Positions 63,120 through 64,000 of a stretch of DNA of 64,000 bases are shown here, piece by piece. A program made the position numbers and the translations under genes. Source of the DNA: Aequorivita lipolytica (GTDB taxonomy: Bacteria; Bacteroidota; Bacteroidia; Flavobacteriales; Flavobacteriaceae); assembly GCF_007997135.1 (NCBI RefSeq), contig NZ_VORU01000002.1:186001-250000 (forward strand), given 5' to 3'. Positions within the stretch are counted from its first letter, which is position 1. Every line of letters starts with the position of its first letter. The notes under the pieces were generated by a model. It saw nothing but the letters and a program-made list of their open reading frames with translations, was not told where the DNA came from and ran no database searches.

Positions 63120-64000
63120 ATGAAACTAAACAAAATCCTTCCCCTTATGCTGCTGCTAGCCTGCAGTATGAGTTTTGCCCAACAAGGCAAAAAGCAGAGC
63201 AAGAAGCTGAACACAAAAAAAATTCAGATTGTTGATTCCATTAAAGTTTCAAAAATTGCTGAGGAATTACCCTCAACAGTGGTGGCTACCTCCTTTAAGG
63301 ATAGCACAGTTTTTAACTTGAAAGATATGGCCCTAGCCCGTAAAAAGGATAGTCTCTGGCTAAAAGAACTCTACAAATCTGATCTTTTTGAAGATATATA
63401 CAACAGCGTAGCAAACCAAGATTTTGATCCCGTAGATTACGATGAACTCCCCACAGAATTATTAAAGCAACGTCTAAAGGAACTAGATGCCCGAACACCA
63501 TTTAAAGTAGAATACAATCCTTCCTTAGAAAGTGTAATTAAGCAATATCTTAAGAATCGTCGTAGAGGGTTGGAGCGTTTAATGGGACTAAGTGAATATT
63601 ATTTCCCTTTGTTTGAACAAGAACTAGACAAGCACAACTTGCCTTTAGAATTAAAATATCTAGCTGTTATTGAATCTGCCTTAAATCCTCGAGCCCAGTC
63701 AAGGGTTGGTGCCACAGGACTATGGCAGTTTATGTTTCCTACTGGCAAAATGTTCGGATTGGATGTTAGCTCTTATGTTGATGAGCGTTCAGATCCATAT
63801 CTTGCAACAGAAGCCGCCTGTAAATACTTAAAGAGTTTAAACACTAGCTTCAACGATTGGGATTTGGCACTTGCTGCTTATAATTCTGGCCCTGGAAATG
63901 TTTCAAAAGCAATTCGTCGTTCCGGTGGAAAAACCGATTATTGGAAGCTTCGAGATTATCTTCCGCGTGAAACTGCAGGCTATGTGCCAGCATTTTTGGC
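63120..64000 (+). CDS. Lytic murein transglycosylase, MltD type (3' end outside window)
   Basis: The frame opens at ATG 63120 (MKLNKILPLMLLLACSMSFA). The leader could be cleaved as signal peptide after SFA or as lipoprotein at the Cys in LLAC. A basic linker and about 100 variable residues precede the SLT domain, with catalytic Glu in YLAVIESALNPRAQSRVGA, then GLWQFMFPTGKMFGLDV and LAAYNSGPGNVSKAIR. It cleaves peptidoglycan glycan strands to 1,6-anhydro ends. LysM repeats expected at the C-terminus would lie beyond base 64000. Confidence 0.93.
   Translation, partial: MKLNKILPLMLLLACSMSFAQQGKKQSKKLNTKKIQIVDSIKVSKIAEELPSTVVATSFKDSTVFNLKDMALARKKDSLWLKELYKSDLFEDIYNSVANQDFDPVDYDELPTELLKQRLKELDARTPFKVEYNPSLESVIKQYLKNRRRGLERLMGLSEYYFPLFEQELDKHNLPLELKYLAVIESALNPRAQSRVGATGLWQFMFPTGKMFGLDVSSYVDERSDPYLATEAACKYLKSLNTSFNDWDLALAAYNSGPGNVSKAIRRSGGKTDYWKLRDYLPRETAGYVPAFL

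Overview
The window is 64 kb of AT-rich chromosome from a member of the Bacteroidota, almost certainly a Flavobacteriaceae (Aequorivita-like is my guess; nothing here fixes the genus). The evidence is the repeated TAnnTTTG promoter boxes just upstream of genes, a type IX secretion (T9SS) C-terminal sorting domain, a SusC/TonB-type outer-membrane receptor, flavobacterial gene order (DUF177-rpmF-fabH-accB-accC; ybeY-mnmG; rbfA-lolC-dus) and many short flavobacterial families (DUF2007, DUF4175, GIN-domain, YtxH). Most of it is core housekeeping sequence. I see no prophage, CRISPR array, restriction system or secondary-metabolite cluster.

Layout. 0-5.7 kb: end of a SulP anion transporter, CvpA, pheS, and a short run of small or unknown genes with an orphan ABC ATPase. 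5.8-10.4 kb: a FUSC efflux-like protein and an overlapping minus-strand trio (FAD oxidoreductase, mtgA, GreA-like). 10.5-15.6 kb: minus-strand fatty-acid initiation block (accC, accB, fabH, rpmF, DUF177) and pdxA. 15.8-19.3 kb: ribE, a CAU-anticodon tRNA with a duplicated 3' flank, methylmalonyl-CoA epimerase, rbfA and a LolC/E-type permease. 19.3-23.1 kb: an accessory insertion, where a secreted M43-like metalloprotease with a 10-C tract in its signal peptide and a lipoprotein lie between a 3' fragment of dus and an intact dus gene. 23.3-34.4 kb: TonB receptor, lepA, cation/proton antiporter, MBL hydrolase, a subtilisin-like lipoprotein and an M1 peptidase. 34.4-35.2 kb: a RAYT transposase embedded in GC-rich REP palindromes. 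35.2-41.8 kb: rnpA, DUF4349, S41 protease, two unknowns, sterol desaturase family, GNAT, CDF transporter, rpiB. 41.85-42.43 kb: the largest gene-free stretch, AT-rich with DnaA-box-like words. 42.4-53.4 kb: DUF2007, rnr, GIN protein, LysE, tRNA-Cys, folB, glnS, a YtxH/holin-like trio, an SPFH protein, an outer-membrane barrel, gltX. 53.6-64 kb: DUF4175, ybeY, mnmG bracketed by two parS-like palindromes, a methyltransferase, the DNA polymerase III delta' subunit, pgk and a truncated lytic transglycosylase.

The genes serve translation (pheS, glnS, gltX, rbfA, lepA, ybeY, mnmG, dus, rnr, rnpA, rpmF, two tRNAs), fatty-acid initiation and the envelope (mtgA, MltD-type, LolC/E-type, SPFH, S41), plus extracellular proteolysis. 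The observations most worth a second look are the possibly phase-variable secreted protease with its dus scar, the RAYT gene carrying a REP palindrome inside its own coding sequence with a Tyr-to-His change, the parS pair around mnmG with a candidate origin 15 kb away, and the repeat array derived from or attached to a tRNA 3' end.
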